NCBI GenBank assembly: GCA_003999685.1
Contig: CP021227.1
Coordinates: forward strand, 62,001 to 126,000
Direction: 5' to 3'
DNA from: Taiwanofungus camphoratus
Taxonomy: Eukaryota > Basidiomycota > Agaricomycetes > Polyporales > Taiwanofungaceae
DNA length: 64,000 nucleotides
Position 1 is the stretch's first letter. Each line of letters begins with the position of its first letter. The notes under the pieces are model-generated. The model saw only the letters and a program-made list of their open reading frames with translations. It was not told the origin of the DNA and did no database searches. Position numbers and translations under genes: made by a program. Below, one piece after another: positions 24,401-35,557 of this stretch.

Positions 24401-24758
24401 TGGTGTGTGATGTCGATTCTACTAGGTCCTCTGATTCAGATGATGAACCAGACTGTTCATAGGGATCAGAGGATGAGAGGTTGACTTCTGGCTTAGATAG
24501 CCCTAGAAGCTTGGAGGACAAAGTATGTTCATCAGAGGTCAAAGGAAGCTCTAGCTCATGATCTATGAGGTCTTCTTTCTCATGGTTGAAGGTGTCAGAA
24601 GATGTAGAAAGGGTGATAGAATTGTTGTCGAGGTTTTTGCTTGTGCTACAACTGGCAGCCTCACGTGCTTGCAAGCAGGTGAATACTGGAGACATCTTCA
24701 GCAAATCTGATAGTGGCAGATTCCTTGCCTGAAATCCCCTTATGGTGGGCTCCAGAAA
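21500..24758 (-). pseudogene. G2 protease and gag remains
   Basis: The minus strand carries a protease-like stretch (DREQTIMIVCPNSGETLTIP) near 22090-22150 and, beyond it, a long gag region with Ser/Thr/Ala-rich sequence and a zinc-knuckle start CHFCSDQNH at about 23490. Acidic Ser-rich sequence follows to 24704. The gag start lies near the 5' LTR at 24759. Broken in many places. Confidence 0.65.
24740..24758 (-). other. G2 primer binding site region
   Basis: On the minus strand, four bases after the 5' LTR end, the sequence reads TGGAGCCCACC. A TGG start is the usual complement of a tRNA CCA end, so G2 probably uses a tRNA primer, unlike G1. The tRNA cannot be named with confidence because the site may be mutated. 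Confidence 0.5.
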
Positions 24759-25686
24759 TGATACACACTATAACACTCCAGCCCCTACTGAGTATGACCT
24801 AGAGAAGCTGAAAGGCTATAGAACAGTTAGTGTGCAAGAGAAGAGTCAGCAGCTAAGGGTTTCTGATCTCAAATTGGTTGAAAAATGTCTACAAAGGTCT
24901 TTGATGACCTACGATATGTGTCATACTACGGAGAGACTAAACGTGAGGACTTAGCTGATACAGAACCCTACAATTAGTAAGGCTGAATGCAACTCTTCGA
25001 CAGATGTCAAAGGTGGATAAAATGCAACCCTTCAAGATACTGTAGAAGGTGGATAGTAGATGCAACTCTACGAATGTAATCAAAGACAGGAATGATGCAG
25101 TAGAATGCAGTAGAAGATTGAATCAAAGGGGCTCTTCTTGAGCTCTGCAGGATGGGAGAAAGCTTCTCTGTTGTTCTAAGACACTGTACATCACATTTAT
25201 ACTACTGTACTATAATGTAAGGCGCATTGGGAGTGGTGTAGTACCAGTGGCATCCTAACTACTTGCATACTATGAACTATGGAGTGGCTCGTAGAGAGAG
25301 TGGCTACTGTACTGACATCACTAGAAAGGCTGAAACAAAGAAACATACTGAAAATAGACTAAGACAAAACCTGGGGCCATAGTGTTATCAAGTGCATTGA
25401 GTGGTGCATTGAAGCTGATTGAGCAATATTGGAGTGGTGTGACTGATCATATGTGAGGACCTTGAGTGGCAATTGCATGTGGTATATTGTGCGTAGAAGG
25501 AACAGTACACCAGAACATCAAACCAGAACTGGTGGAGTGGCTGTAACATGATTTAAAGGTATTAGAGAGTCTCATGATGGCTTTTCAGACTGTATCGGAC
25601 ATGTTGAGTGATGTTGAAGACATGACTAAGGTTCTAGAGTCAAGTGAGAGTGCTCTGCAGGGTCTAGAAGGGCCTGGCACCTATCA
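24759..25686 (-). repeat. G2 LTR (5' LTR in element orientation)
   Basis: 928 bp, the partner of 14993-15962. It ends GGCACCTATCA against old G1 gag sequence. Confidence 0.85.
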
Positions 25687-26821
25687 CCGGTAGGAGGGGT
25701 GTTCCTTCAGGAGGGTGTCTCCCTCCAGAGGGTTCTTCTCTATCAGATGGTCCTCCCCAACCGAGAGGCCCTTCTTTACTGGGTGGTCCTTCTCCACTGG
25801 GTGGCCCTTCTCCATCAAGTGGTCCTTCTGGAGGCCCTCCCCCTCCACCATAGAGTGGCCTTCCTTCATCAGGGGGTCCTTCCTCTCCCAGCCCATTGTT
25901 GGGTGGCAGCCCTGCTTCCCTTATTCCTGAGCAAAAAAGGCCCATACCATAAGGCATTTCTGGAGTGAAAGAGGATGTTTTTTCAGTTTCTTCAGTTTTC
26001 ATTTGTTGTTCTGTCCATCCAATGTCAGGGTCAGTTAGCTCTGAGCTAGAGCTTTCATCAAAGAGTGGTTCACTTTTGTCAAAGGTTGTAAAGTGGACAT
26101 AGATAAGGGCATGATTGGTCAAGGTATAAGGCTTGAGATCACTTTCTCTGTAGAGTGTAGAGTTGTAATGATGAGGACACAGCTGTGTTGAGCAGACCCT
26201 CCAGTTAGAACTCCTCATGTAATGTCAGTGTATGTCCTGATTGTTCTCTGCTTAATAATAGTGAGCTTTCCCAGCATATATCAGGGTCGACCTCAGCCTC
26301 ATTCTCGAGGATGGATCCAGCTTGTCAGTGGTGATAGAAATCTTGGATGCTTAGAAACCTCTGATAAAGGTTCATGATTATAGATACAGCTAACTGGAAT
26401 ATAAAATGTGGGTTGGAGAGTACCTTCTGTGCTGTGAGGATGCAGTGATTGAGAACTTTATCAAAATCTTTAGTGAGAGTGGGAGGCAGGGGTCAGCTTC
26501 TTTCTCTACTTGTCAGCCTATCATGGTTCTCCAATACAGCTCATCAAGTGTTGCTTGCCCTAGAAATACGAGAGCGGATGTACTGAATTAGCTCCCTTTA
26601 TTCAGCTTAAAAAAAGCTGGTAGAGTTATTGGTGTGGAGGATGGCTCTGAGATTGTATTTGGCCCAATTCAGAACTTCTTTTAGTATAGAGAGAGTAGGG
26701 TCAAATGTCCCGTAATCCAGCTTTTTCTCTTGTTCATAGTTGATATCAAAGGGTTGTTGATAATCTGTGGTGGTCAGTACTAGTCCTATGAGTATGCTGA
26801 CTTCACCTTTTTCAAGACCAA
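25687..26821 (-). pseudogene. Old G1 gag and leader remains
   Basis: Decayed minus-strand gag with the same Gly-Pro tract as the young copy (DGEGPPSGEGPPSKEGP) and leader sequence above it. It is the continuation of 14159-14992 across the inserted G2 element. Broken. Confidence 0.8.
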
Positions 26822-27718
26822 TGATATGCTCTATAACACTCCAACCCCAACTGGGTATGTCCTAGAGAAGCTGAAAGGCTATAGAACTTGTTAGTATGCA
26901 AGGAGAGTCAGCAGCAAAGAGTTCCTGATCTCAAATTGGTCGAGAGACGTCTTTGAAGGTCTTCGATGATCTACGATGTGTGTTGCGACTACTTGATATA
27001 GCTTTGATGCATTACGGTGATGGGCTTATACTAGAGAGAGGCTTAAACGTGAGAACTTAGCTGAACACAACCCTTCGATGAATGTCGAAAGTGAACTTAG
27101 ATGCAACCCTTCAAGAGACTGTAGAAGGCAGGCAGTAAATGCAACTCTTCGAACGTAATCAAAGATGGAAGAATGCGGTAGAACGCAGTAGAAGACTGAC
27201 TAAAAGGTGCTCTTCTTGCACTCTACAGGATGGGGGAAAACTTCTCTGTTGTTTTGAGACATCCTACATCATGTTTATACTACTTTACTATAATATAAGA
27301 CACATTGGGAATGGCGTAGTACAAGTGGCATCCTAACTACTTGCATATTATGAACTATAGAGTAGCTTGTAGAGAGAGTGGCTACTGTACTAATGTCACT
27401 AGAAAGGCTAAAATAAAGGAATGTACATAGACTAAGACAAAACCTGTGACCATAGCATTATCGAGTGCATCGAGTGACACGTCAAAGCTGATCAAGCGAT
27501 ATAACTGCGTGTGGCATATTGTGCATAAAGGGAATGGTGTGCCAGAACGTCAGCCCAGAATTGGCAGAGTGGCTGTGATGTGACTCGAAGCTATCGAAAA
27601 GTCTTGTGGTGGCTTTTCAAGCTGTATTGGACGCATCAAGTGGTGTCAAAGCCATGACTAAGGTCCTAGAGTCAAGTGAGGGTGCTCCACGGGGCCTAGA
27701 GGGGCCTGGTGCCTACCA
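26822..27718 (-). mobile_element. Solo LTR of Gypsy family G2
   Basis: 897 bp with ends TGATATGC and TACCA, flanked by a perfect 4-bp duplication CCAA (26818-26821 and 27719-27722). The uninterrupted target is visible in the other G1 fragment near 41308. This fixes the G2 target-duplication size at four bases. Confidence 0.88.
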
Positions 27719-27796
27719 CCAATATGGGTCTTTAGACACTGTCTTTTTGTTGCTTCTAAACCTGAATGGGTTCATGTTTGTGGAGTTGTATCCTAG

Positions 27797-28229
27797 TGTT
27801 ATCAGGAGGTTCACCCTGATAATGCTGCAGGAGGCTTAGTGCAGTGTGCAGTGAAAAGATGAGGAGGAATGATGGTGATGATGAGTCATGATCCTCAGTA
27901 GTCTTCAACTACAAGCCCTATGTAGTCTTTACAGGCTTCTTGCAAGTGTGAAAATATGAGTAAAGAAAAGCATATATTGATACTAAGTGCATAGTACACT
28001 TGGAATGAATGAATAAAAAGGATACAACTGAGAAAACCCCTTAGCAGAAGGATCTCCTATATACTGCTACTGTCAACCCCCAAATATAGCTAAGCAGTCC
28101 CCCAGGGATAGCATAAGATGAGAAGAGTTAGCAGCTCAAAGCATGTGAAAGGGGAGCCATGCATCCATGGTGTGACAAATAAAGGAAAAGAAAAAATGAT
28201 TAAGTTCATAGTTCTATTAATCGGTAACA
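27797..28229 (-). repeat. 5' LTR of the old G1 copy
   Basis: Begins TGTTATCAGG and ends GGTAACA. The RNA-start motif AGTTGTATCCT (minus strand, 28019-28029) pairs exactly with the primer-site motif AGGATACAACT (minus strand, 27784-27794), two bases beyond the LTR. Confidence 0.85.
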
Positions 28230-28971
28230 CACTGTAACAGTATCATCTAGTACAAGTTTAGTCTGGCTTTCTAACCTTCTTCTAATCTTGCTGAGAAAGT
28301 ATTGACATCTCACAGAATTATCTGAGTTTTAGTAATATATACAGACTATTGATATATATATTTCACATTTGTTTTGCATTTTTATAATGATTATAATGAG
28401 CTATATATCATATTTAGAATCAAAGAGTACTTTGACAGGCATCAGCAGTCCTTGCACATCCTTGAAGCAATTTACTGGACCTTTTCTGATTGAAAAACCA
28501 TCAATTTGAGCTTAAACAGTGATTATAAATGCATTTTTGATCATAGAAGTTTCAAAAGAGGCAATTTTTTGATCATGTAAGTCTCAAAAAGGCAGTTTGC
28601 TGTGCTGCCAGATTGTGTCACATGATGTGTTGATGGACCCAAGAACTTTCTATCAACACATCATGTGATCCAATGGTGCCAGAATGTCAGTCTGTAAAGC
28701 ACTGGCTCTGTTGCATCTTTTGTATGAATTAAACATTTTTAACTGTTTTGAGGGGATTTTGAAGCTATTCTCAAGCCAAATCTTCTCAGTTATATTCAAA
28801 ATGAGTTCACATATGAGCCTCAATGTCTGAAAAGTAACAAAAACATATGCAATCCTTTAAAACATATATTTCTTTCTTTTTAAACTCAATGCTTGGCAAT
28901 GTTTTTGCATTTTCTGGCTTATCTAAGCAGACTACCACTTCAGAAAAATTGTCACATAGTCCTTGTGTGAA
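28230..28971. other. AT-rich stretch without a gene
   Basis: No coding frame or known family can be seen. The only structure is the long hairpin at 28618-28668. Confidence 0.6.
28618..28668. repeat. 20-bp inverted repeat (hairpin)
   Basis: Arms at 28618-28637 and 28649-28668 are complementary over 20 bases with one G-T pair, around an 11-base loop. The core TCACATGATGTGTTGAT pairs perfectly. Confidence 0.9.
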
Positions 28972-29385
28972 GGGCTACAGATTTCATTTATTTCCTTTTT
29001 TGACAATATTCTTATGTCATCCTATATATGTGCAAGCATCAATAAGCTGATATAATATTGCCTTACTTGGACATTTGTGGTTGAGCCATAGTGGCTTGAA
29101 TGTTGTTGATTTGTGTTTACACAAGTTGCATCGTTTCAGCCACAGCATGTCATTACTTATGAAATTGTTATCCATTAGGAGCAATTGTATGGTGATAAGA
29201 AATTGAGTGGTTACTTTTGTATTGAAAAAGCCAACCTTAACCCTAAAATGACCAGTTACCATGTATACAAAATTATATTGAAAATGTGTTCCCACAGTTA
29301 CAACTGCAGATGTTAAGCATTACATGTCCTTTTAAGAGCCCACCTCTGCATAATAATGATTTCTTCATACCTTGAGAATCATAAC
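28972..29385 (+). repeat. Dispersed repeat, copy 1 (joined to KDZ transposase)
   Basis: About 85 percent like 42191-42599 by eye. It runs straight into the readable KDZ transposase part at 29356, so it is probably the upstream part of the same transposon. The frames are too broken to name a domain. Confidence 0.7.
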
Positions 29386-29924
29386 TTCTCTGCAGAGCAT
29401 CTCAAGATGAGGAGATCCAAAAACAATATGAAGATCACCAATGGCACTGGCTTCTTTGTGGCTGATGACAGGTACAAGGCCCATCTTCAGGTGGCCAAGG
29501 AGCTCAAGGGGATAGATTTTCATCTCACTGATTCTTATGCCTATGATGCCATGTGTCTTTCTTCCTATTGCATAGCCAGACACCTGTCACAATCACAAGG
29601 CCATCAACCTGGCCAATGCTGACCAGCACAAGCTGGAGTCCACCGAGATCAAAGCCACTATCTGTTCTTGGCATGGCTGCTTTGTCCCACACTCCATGGT
29701 GGACTTTCAAAAGGGGGAGAGACAGATGAACATAGACTACTCTCTGTCCAATGCCATTGGGTACAACACAAAGGACATTGGAAGGATGCTCCTGCTTTAT
29801 GACATCAACTGCCAGTATGGTCAGTATCTGCTGAAGCGGTTCCAGCAAAATCTCTATCTTCAGATGCCCAAAGGTCTCAAAATTGTCAAAGGCATCAGCC
29901 TGTTTTATATGCATGGGCACCAGG
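29356..29924 (+). pseudogene. KDZ-family transposase remnant, part 1
   Basis: Readable KDZ (Kyakuja-Dileera-Zisupton) motifs, typical of basidiomycete genomes: NFSAEHLKMRR, then CFVPHSMVDFQKGERQMN, LLLYDINCQYGQYLLKR and LFYMHGHQ. The family is a cut-and-paste DNA transposase with an RNase H-like core, where the HGHQ region lies near the catalytic part. At least one frameshift separates the first block (to about 29570) from the second (from about 29590). The gene is cut at 29924 by a Copia LTR and continues at 30342. Confidence 0.85.
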
Positions 29925-30336
29925 TGTTGAAGTCTGACTTACATGTCAAAATATCGGACTAATGCACTGCATTGTAATGCTGTGCTTAGTTACCTTAGAT
30001 ACCATCACTACACAGCATTACTATGGACACTGCCTCATCTTAGTTACAATCACTGTACAGCCTTGTTGATATCAATCTGCACAGCCATGCAGTGCACACA
30101 GCCTTAGTATCCTAGTTACTGTAGCACTGCATAGCCTTACTGTAGATGTATATAAACCCTAGAGTCCCAGTCCTGGATCCCCAGTGACTTACATTGGACT
30201 CTAGGTATGTCTTGTATATTTTCTTGTTAATATATCAGTGACTTACATTGGACTCTAGCTCTTCTGTCCCAGCAAGTCATCTCTGCTTGCATATATCTTG
30301 GAGTGTAACTCCTTGTGATATTGTCTGAACTTAACA
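29925..30336 (+). mobile_element. Solo Copia LTR (family A) inside the KDZ gene
   Basis: 412 bp, TGTTGAAGTC to CTTAACA, with a perfect 5-bp duplication CCAGG (29920-29924 and 30337-30341). The KDZ frame resumes exactly after it. A TATATAAA box is at 30149-30156. A 23-bp direct repeat (30182-30204 and 30236-30258) brackets an intron-like segment at 30205-30258. Confidence 0.95.
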
Positions 30337-30341
30337 CCAGG

Positions 30342-30770
30342 ATGCCTGCTTTATTCAATACTCACCCAGCTTCATCTCTGATGCTGGCCTGGTGGATAAG
30401 AAGATCCTCAAGACTCTTTGGTCTTCTCTAAACAAGGTGTCTGATAGCACCAGAGGTATGGCCACCTTTCACCGGAAGGAGGTTCTCAACTGGCACATGA
30501 ATGACTCCAACTGGAAGAAGATCAAGAGCATCCCACATTGTGTCTTCCTTGCAAAGGAAGTACAAGAACATCAAGCCCATACTGACAGACACCAAATGAA
30601 TCAGGCCATGGAGGCCAGCATCGATCCCACTCTGCTGGTGACTGAAGGATAAAAAAGCCATGAATGTTTTTGATGTAAAGCTTAGGAAAGGTAAGTGCAT
30701 CGGCATGCAGCTGGAACCATCCCTTTTTAACATCAGCCTTCATTCTTCAGCACTCAGCCAGGCTGACATC
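30342..30770 (+). pseudogene. KDZ-family transposase remnant, part 2
   Basis: Continues the KDZ reading directly after the LTR: DACFIQYSPSFISDAGLVDK, LKTLWSSLN, STRGMATFHRKEVLNWHMND. Further on, FDVKLRKG matches the conserved DVKLKKGP stretch of the family. It carries stops and frameshifts after about 30590 and is cut off near 30770, where Copia sequence starts. Confidence 0.8.
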
Positions 30771-33700
30771 TGACGCCCCATCGCCACTGGCTTCGCAATT
30801 ATAAGCCCCTACGCATTCCTGTGAAGCTGGCAGACAACAATGTTGTCTATTCTGCTGGAGTTGGGTTGGTCATCTTCAGACCTAGGGTGAAGGGAGCATT
30901 TTCTGCGGGCTGTGGAATTTTTGAGGGTCCTGCATGTGCCTGACCTGCGCAGTAATCTTCTGTCATGCCTATATCTTGCCCGGAATAAAGGATTTTCCAT
31001 CAACATCTCTTCAGATGCCATTGCCTTCTACCAGGCTGGCACACTGCGCTTTGTGGCACCAATAGATTCCAACAATGCTGCCTACTTGGATGGTGAAGTT
31101 GAGCCTTATTTTGAGGCATGCCTTGCAGCCACTCTACCACTTGATCTCAGTCTCTGGCACTGTCGTCTTGCTCACAATAATTATGCAGATGTCCATAAGC
31201 TTGTCAAAGACGACCTGGTCACTGGGACAACCTGGTCACTCAACCCAAAGCAGGAGCCTGATCCTGTCTGTGAGCCTTGCCTGGCAGGCAAAATGCAAGC
31301 CAACCCCTCCCTCCAATCACACATCCTCAAAGCCTCTAGAACTTGTCCATACTGATGTCCATGGCCCTCTCCCTGTCCGCACACACTCAGGCTACCGCTA
31401 CTGGATCACCTTCATTGATGACTACTCTAGATTCAGAGTGGTTATCCTTTTGAAAGCCAAAAGTGAAGCCTTCAGTGCGTTCAAGCAGTTCAAGGCCTAT
31501 GCTGAGAACCAGCTCAGCACCAAAATAAAGGCATTACAGGATGACAAGGGAGGAGAATACATGTCCAAAGAGTTCATTGCTTTTACTGACTCTTGTGGCA
31601 TTGTGAGGCGTCACACTGTGCGCAATAGGCCACAACAGAATGGAGTTGCAGAGCGAGCCAATGGGATCATGTCTGACACTGTTACTGCCATGCTTGCAGA
31701 GTCCAATTTGCCTCCAAGTTTCTGGGGTGAAGCTGTTGCTGCTATGGTTCATGTCTGGAATCGCTTGCCCACTTCTGTGCGACCTGGAACCACACCCTAT
31801 GAGCTGTGGCACAAGAACAAGCCTAGCGTGGCACACCTTCGAGTTTGGGGCTGCACTGCCTATGTGCACATTCAAAAGGACCAGCGCAAAGGACTGTCCC
31901 CTCACATGCAGAAATGCGTGTTCATTGGCTACCCTGATGGCTACAAGGGCTGGAAATTCTACTGCCCTGATACAAGGTGAGTTCTAATTTCAGAGCGTGC
32001 TGAATTTGATGAACGCTACTTCCCTGGTCTCAAGCGCACTCCTCACTTTCTACTCCAATTTCAGAGCGTGCTGAATTTGATGAACGCTACTTCCCTGGTC
32101 TCAAGCGCACTCCTCCCTCACTTTCTACTCCAATTGTTGACCCTTCAACTTCTGAGACTGTCCCTCTCTTTGTACCTGCACTGGATCATGGGGGGGATGT
32201 CGACTCTGTGCCTGCTGCCATGCCTGAGCCACCTATTGTGCCTGTGCCTGCAGCTGCACCTCCTCCAGTTGCTCCAGTGTCTGTTCAAGCTGCGCCTCCT
32301 GCACCCATTGTGCCTCCTGTGCCTCAAGCTGCTCAGCCACCCCCTGCCCCTGCACCTCAACCTCCTCCTGAGGTCAATGAGCTTGATCTGCCTATTGCTA
32401 TTCGCAGAGGAAGACGCCATGCTTCAGTTCCTGCTCCTGTCCCAAAGCGCGAAGACTCTCCTGATCCCCTTGATCTGCTTAGTGCAGATGCGGACTACGT
32501 TGAAGTGCAGTTTGCTGGGCTTACAGCTGATGCTGATCCTCACAATTTCCGTGAGGCAATGCATTCTCCTGATGCCAAGTTATGGCAGACAGCCTGCAAC
32601 GAGGAGATCATGTCTTTGATTGCAAACCATACTTGGGATGCGGTCCCTCTCCCTCCTGGAAAGAAGGCAATTGGCTGTGGATGGGTGTTCAAGGTCAAAC
32701 ACAATGCAGATGGCTCAATTGAGCGATACAAGGCTCGTCTTGTGGCCAAGGGCTATTCACAGCGACCTGGTTTTGACTACACTGAGGTCTTTGCCCCCAC
32801 ATCTCGCCCTGCTGCCCTGCGCCTTGTCCTTGCACTCTCTGCCATTGAAGACCTGGAACTTCACTCTGTGGACATCTCCTCCGCATTTTTACAAGGTGAT
32901 CTTGAAGAGGAGATCTACATGCAGCAACCAGAAGGCTTTCCTCAAGGTCCTCCAGGCACTGTCCTACGCCTTGGACGTCCTATCTATGGTCTTAAGCAGG
33001 CAGGTCGCATGTGGAACAAGAAGCTGCATCAGGTGCTCACCTCCATGGGGTTCAAGCGGTTGGAGTCAGATCGCAGTGTTTACATCTATCTGCATGATGA
33101 TGTGCGCATAATCATCCCTGTGCATGTTGATGACCTCACTCTGGCCTCAAAATCACAAGCTGCAATTGATAGAACCATTGAGCAACTATCTCAGCACTTT
33201 AAATTGCGCAATCTTGGCCCTACCACATTTTTGTTGGGTATAGAAATCTCCAGACACCGTTCAAAACGCACCATGTTCTTGTCTCAGCACCAGTACATCC
33301 TAGATATGCTTGAGCAGTATGGCCTGACCAGTTGCAAGGGTGTCCTGACCCCAATGGAACCTGGCCTTCATCTTTTCAAAGAACAAGCCTGCCAGAGTGA
33401 TGAAGATCGAGCCTTTATGAAGGACAAGCCATATCTCAATGCAGTTGGCTCTCTGATGTATCTGGCTATCATGACTCATCTCAATGCAGTTGGCTCTCTG
33501 ATGTATCTGGCTATCATGACTCATCCTGACATTCAATATGCGGTCTCCTGCCTTGCTCGTTTCAATTCCTGCCCTGGACCAGCTCACTGACTCTGCACAT
33601 GGTGACTGTCCAGACACCGGACGCTCCACTAGTGGCTATCTTGTCAAAGTTGGATCTGAGGCAATCAGTTGGTCAAGCAAACTCCAGTCTATTGTCGCAC

Positions 33701-34250
33701 TTTCAACTACAGAGGCTGAATATGTTGCTGCAGTTGAAGCTGGCAAAGAAATCCTCTGGATGCGCAATCTGATGACTGAGTTTGGATACAAAGTGGACAC
33801 TGCCTCACCCTTGGAAATGGACAACCAGTCAAGCATCAATGTGTCAAAGAATCCAGAGCATCATGGTTGGATGAAGCACCTTGACCTGCGCACTTTCTGG
33901 CTTAGGAACACTGTGGAATCTGGTCACATACAGCCAGAATACATTTCCACCACAGACATGCTTGCAGACTGTCTAACCAAGGCACTACCTGCGCCTAAAG
34001 TTGCATTCTGCCGGACTGGGATGGGGGTTGCAGCATCCTAACCACTTTCTCTGGGACTTGGCAGATCAGGGGGGGTATGTCACAATAATGTGCTCTGCCA
34101 CAGTCCCTTGGTCAAGCTGGAGTGCTGCTGGACTTGGAGTGGCCACAGTAGACTGTGGGCCATTAGTGGCGGAGCTATTGGACTGGAGTTGAACACAGGC
34201 CACATTAGTTTTGTGGCTGGGTCATATGTTTGCATTGTTCTCTTTTGATG
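30771..34250 (+). mobile_element. Ty1/Copia element 1, 5' truncated
   Basis: Plus-strand Copia. Parts are the end of the gag-protease region (30771-31350), integrase with the GAG-pre-integrase block (LWHCRLAHNNYADV) and core (IDDYSRFRVV, RPQQNGVAERAN) to about 31980, reverse transcriptase (32500-33590, TWDAVPLPPGKKAIGCGWVF, VHVDDLTLAS) and RNase H (33600-34040, TGRSTSGYLVKV). A purine tract ends at 34077 and part of a 3' LTR starts TGTCACAATAATG at 34078. It is cut on the left against KDZ sequence and on the right against a Copia piece of the opposite strand. Broken, with several breaks. Confidence 0.9.
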
Positions 34251-35143
34251 GACTGCACCAGCAGATAGACCAGCAAATTGAACCTCCACAAAATCAGCAT
34301 CTGCATCTATGACATCAAGCTCTTTACAGCTGGAGTAGGTTCTCTGATGACCCACCAGTTGATTGGAGGACGTACATTATGAGGTGTAAGAGCAATGGGC
34401 CTATCATCATTGAAAGTCTGAGGTGCAGGATCAGGAGATGCAGTGGGAGCAGAAGGAGCAGGAGATGGTGAGGGACTTTGAGCTACTATGGGTGCATTTG
34501 GAGGTGGTGCAACTGGTACCTGAAGTGGATTTGGAACAGGAGCTGCATCAACAGGTGCAGGATCATTATCCCCCCCAAAATCCGGTACAGGGACAGATTC
34601 AGGAGCAACAGCAGCAGCAGGAGGATGGATAGAAAAAGTGTGCTTCAGACCAGGAAAGTAGCGCTCATCAAAGTCAGCTCGCTCTGAAATAATGGTCTTT
34701 TTGGTGATGGGATTATAAAACTTCCATCCCTTATAACCATCAGGATATCCAATAAAGACACACTTCTGCATATGAGGTCCAAGAGCTGATCTCTGATCCT
34801 TCTGTATATGGACATAGGCAGTACACCCCCATACTCTGAGATGACTGACATCTGGCTTGCACTTAAACCACAATTCAAATGGGGTGGCTCCTTTAACTGC
34901 AGAGGTAGGAAGGCGATTCCATACATGCACCATAGAGGCAAGACATTCTCCCCAAAATGAAAGTGGCAGCTTAGCTTCTGCAAGCATGGCTGAACAATCA
35001 TCCTGCATGACCCTATTAGCTCTCTCTGCTACACCATTCTGCTGAGGCCTATTTCTGGTGGTATGCCTGCGTACAATCCCAGCATCATCTGTGTACTTGA
35101 TGAATGCATGGGACATGTATTCCCCTCCCTTATCAGCCTGAAG
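34251..35143 (-). mobile_element. Copia integrase fragment (element 2, 3' part of the host copy)
   Basis: Minus-strand Copia integrase from the GGEYMS motif through RPQQNGVAERAN and VWNRLPTS, followed by a long Pro/Ala-rich linker (APPPNAPIVAQSPSPSPAPS) that leads towards RT. It ends at 35143, where a family A LTR begins. The last bases there, CTTCA in the element sense, match the CTTCA next to the LTR at 39808. Confidence 0.85.
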
Positions 35144-35557
35144 TGTTAAATTCAGACAATATCACAAGGAGTTACACTCCAAGATATATGCAAGCAGAGA
35201 TAACTTGCTGGGACAGAAGAGCTAGAGTCCAATGTAAGTCACTGGGGTATATTAACAAGAAAATATACAAGACATACCTAGAGTCCAATGTAAGTCACTG
35301 GGGATCCAGGACTGGGACTCTAGGGTTTATATACATCTACAGTAAGGCTATGCAGTGCTACAGTAACTAGGATACTAAGGCTGTGTGCACTGCATGGCTG
35401 TGCAGATTGACATCAACAAGGCTGTACAGTGATTGTAACTATAATGAGGCAGTGTCCATAGTAATGCTGTGTAGTGATGGTATCTAAGGTAACTAAGCAC
35501 AGCATTACAATGCAGTGCATTAGTCCGATATTTTGACATGTAAGTCAGACTTCAACA
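35144..35557 (-). repeat. Copia family A LTR (3' LTR of element 3)
   Basis: 414 bp in minus orientation. It is preceded, in the element sense, by a polypurine tract CAGATCAGGGGGGTG and by the pol region at 36101-37672, so it is that element's 3' LTR. Confidence 0.9.

Larger units (their letters stand above)
14993..25686 (-). mobile_element. Old Ty3/Gypsy element, family G2
   Basis: Bounded by two LTRs with TGATA/TATCA ends (14993-15962 and 24759-25686). The flanks are the two sides of one site in the old G1 gag, with TCAG at 14989-14992 and CCGG at 25687-25690, a worn 4-bp duplication. Internal parts read on the minus strand: gag with a zinc knuckle beginning CHFC near 23490, a protease region about 21500-22250, RT about 20060-20990, RNase H about 18170-18555, and integrase core and C-terminus 16845-17765. 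The RNase H region is interrupted by a solo LTR (18556-20059). Badly broken, with dozens of breaks. Older than the young G1 copy. Confidence 0.85.
1..28229 (-). mobile_element. Old Ty3/Gypsy copy (family G1), split by nested insertions
   Basis: This is a decayed minus-strand copy of the same family as the young element at 6394-14153. Its 5' LTR is at 27797-28229, with leader and gag leftward to 25687 and again at 14159-14992, the protease/RT region at 5360-6393, and RT, RNase H and integrase from 4880 down to base 1. Its left end lies outside the window. The pieces align in order with the young copy once the insertions at 1879-3490, 4038-4848, 4881-5359, 6394-14153, 14993-25686 and 26822-27718 are set aside. 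Differences are mostly C-to-T and G-to-A, as expected from cytosine deamination. It is badly broken, with dozens of breaks, and is clearly a fossil. Confidence 0.88.
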
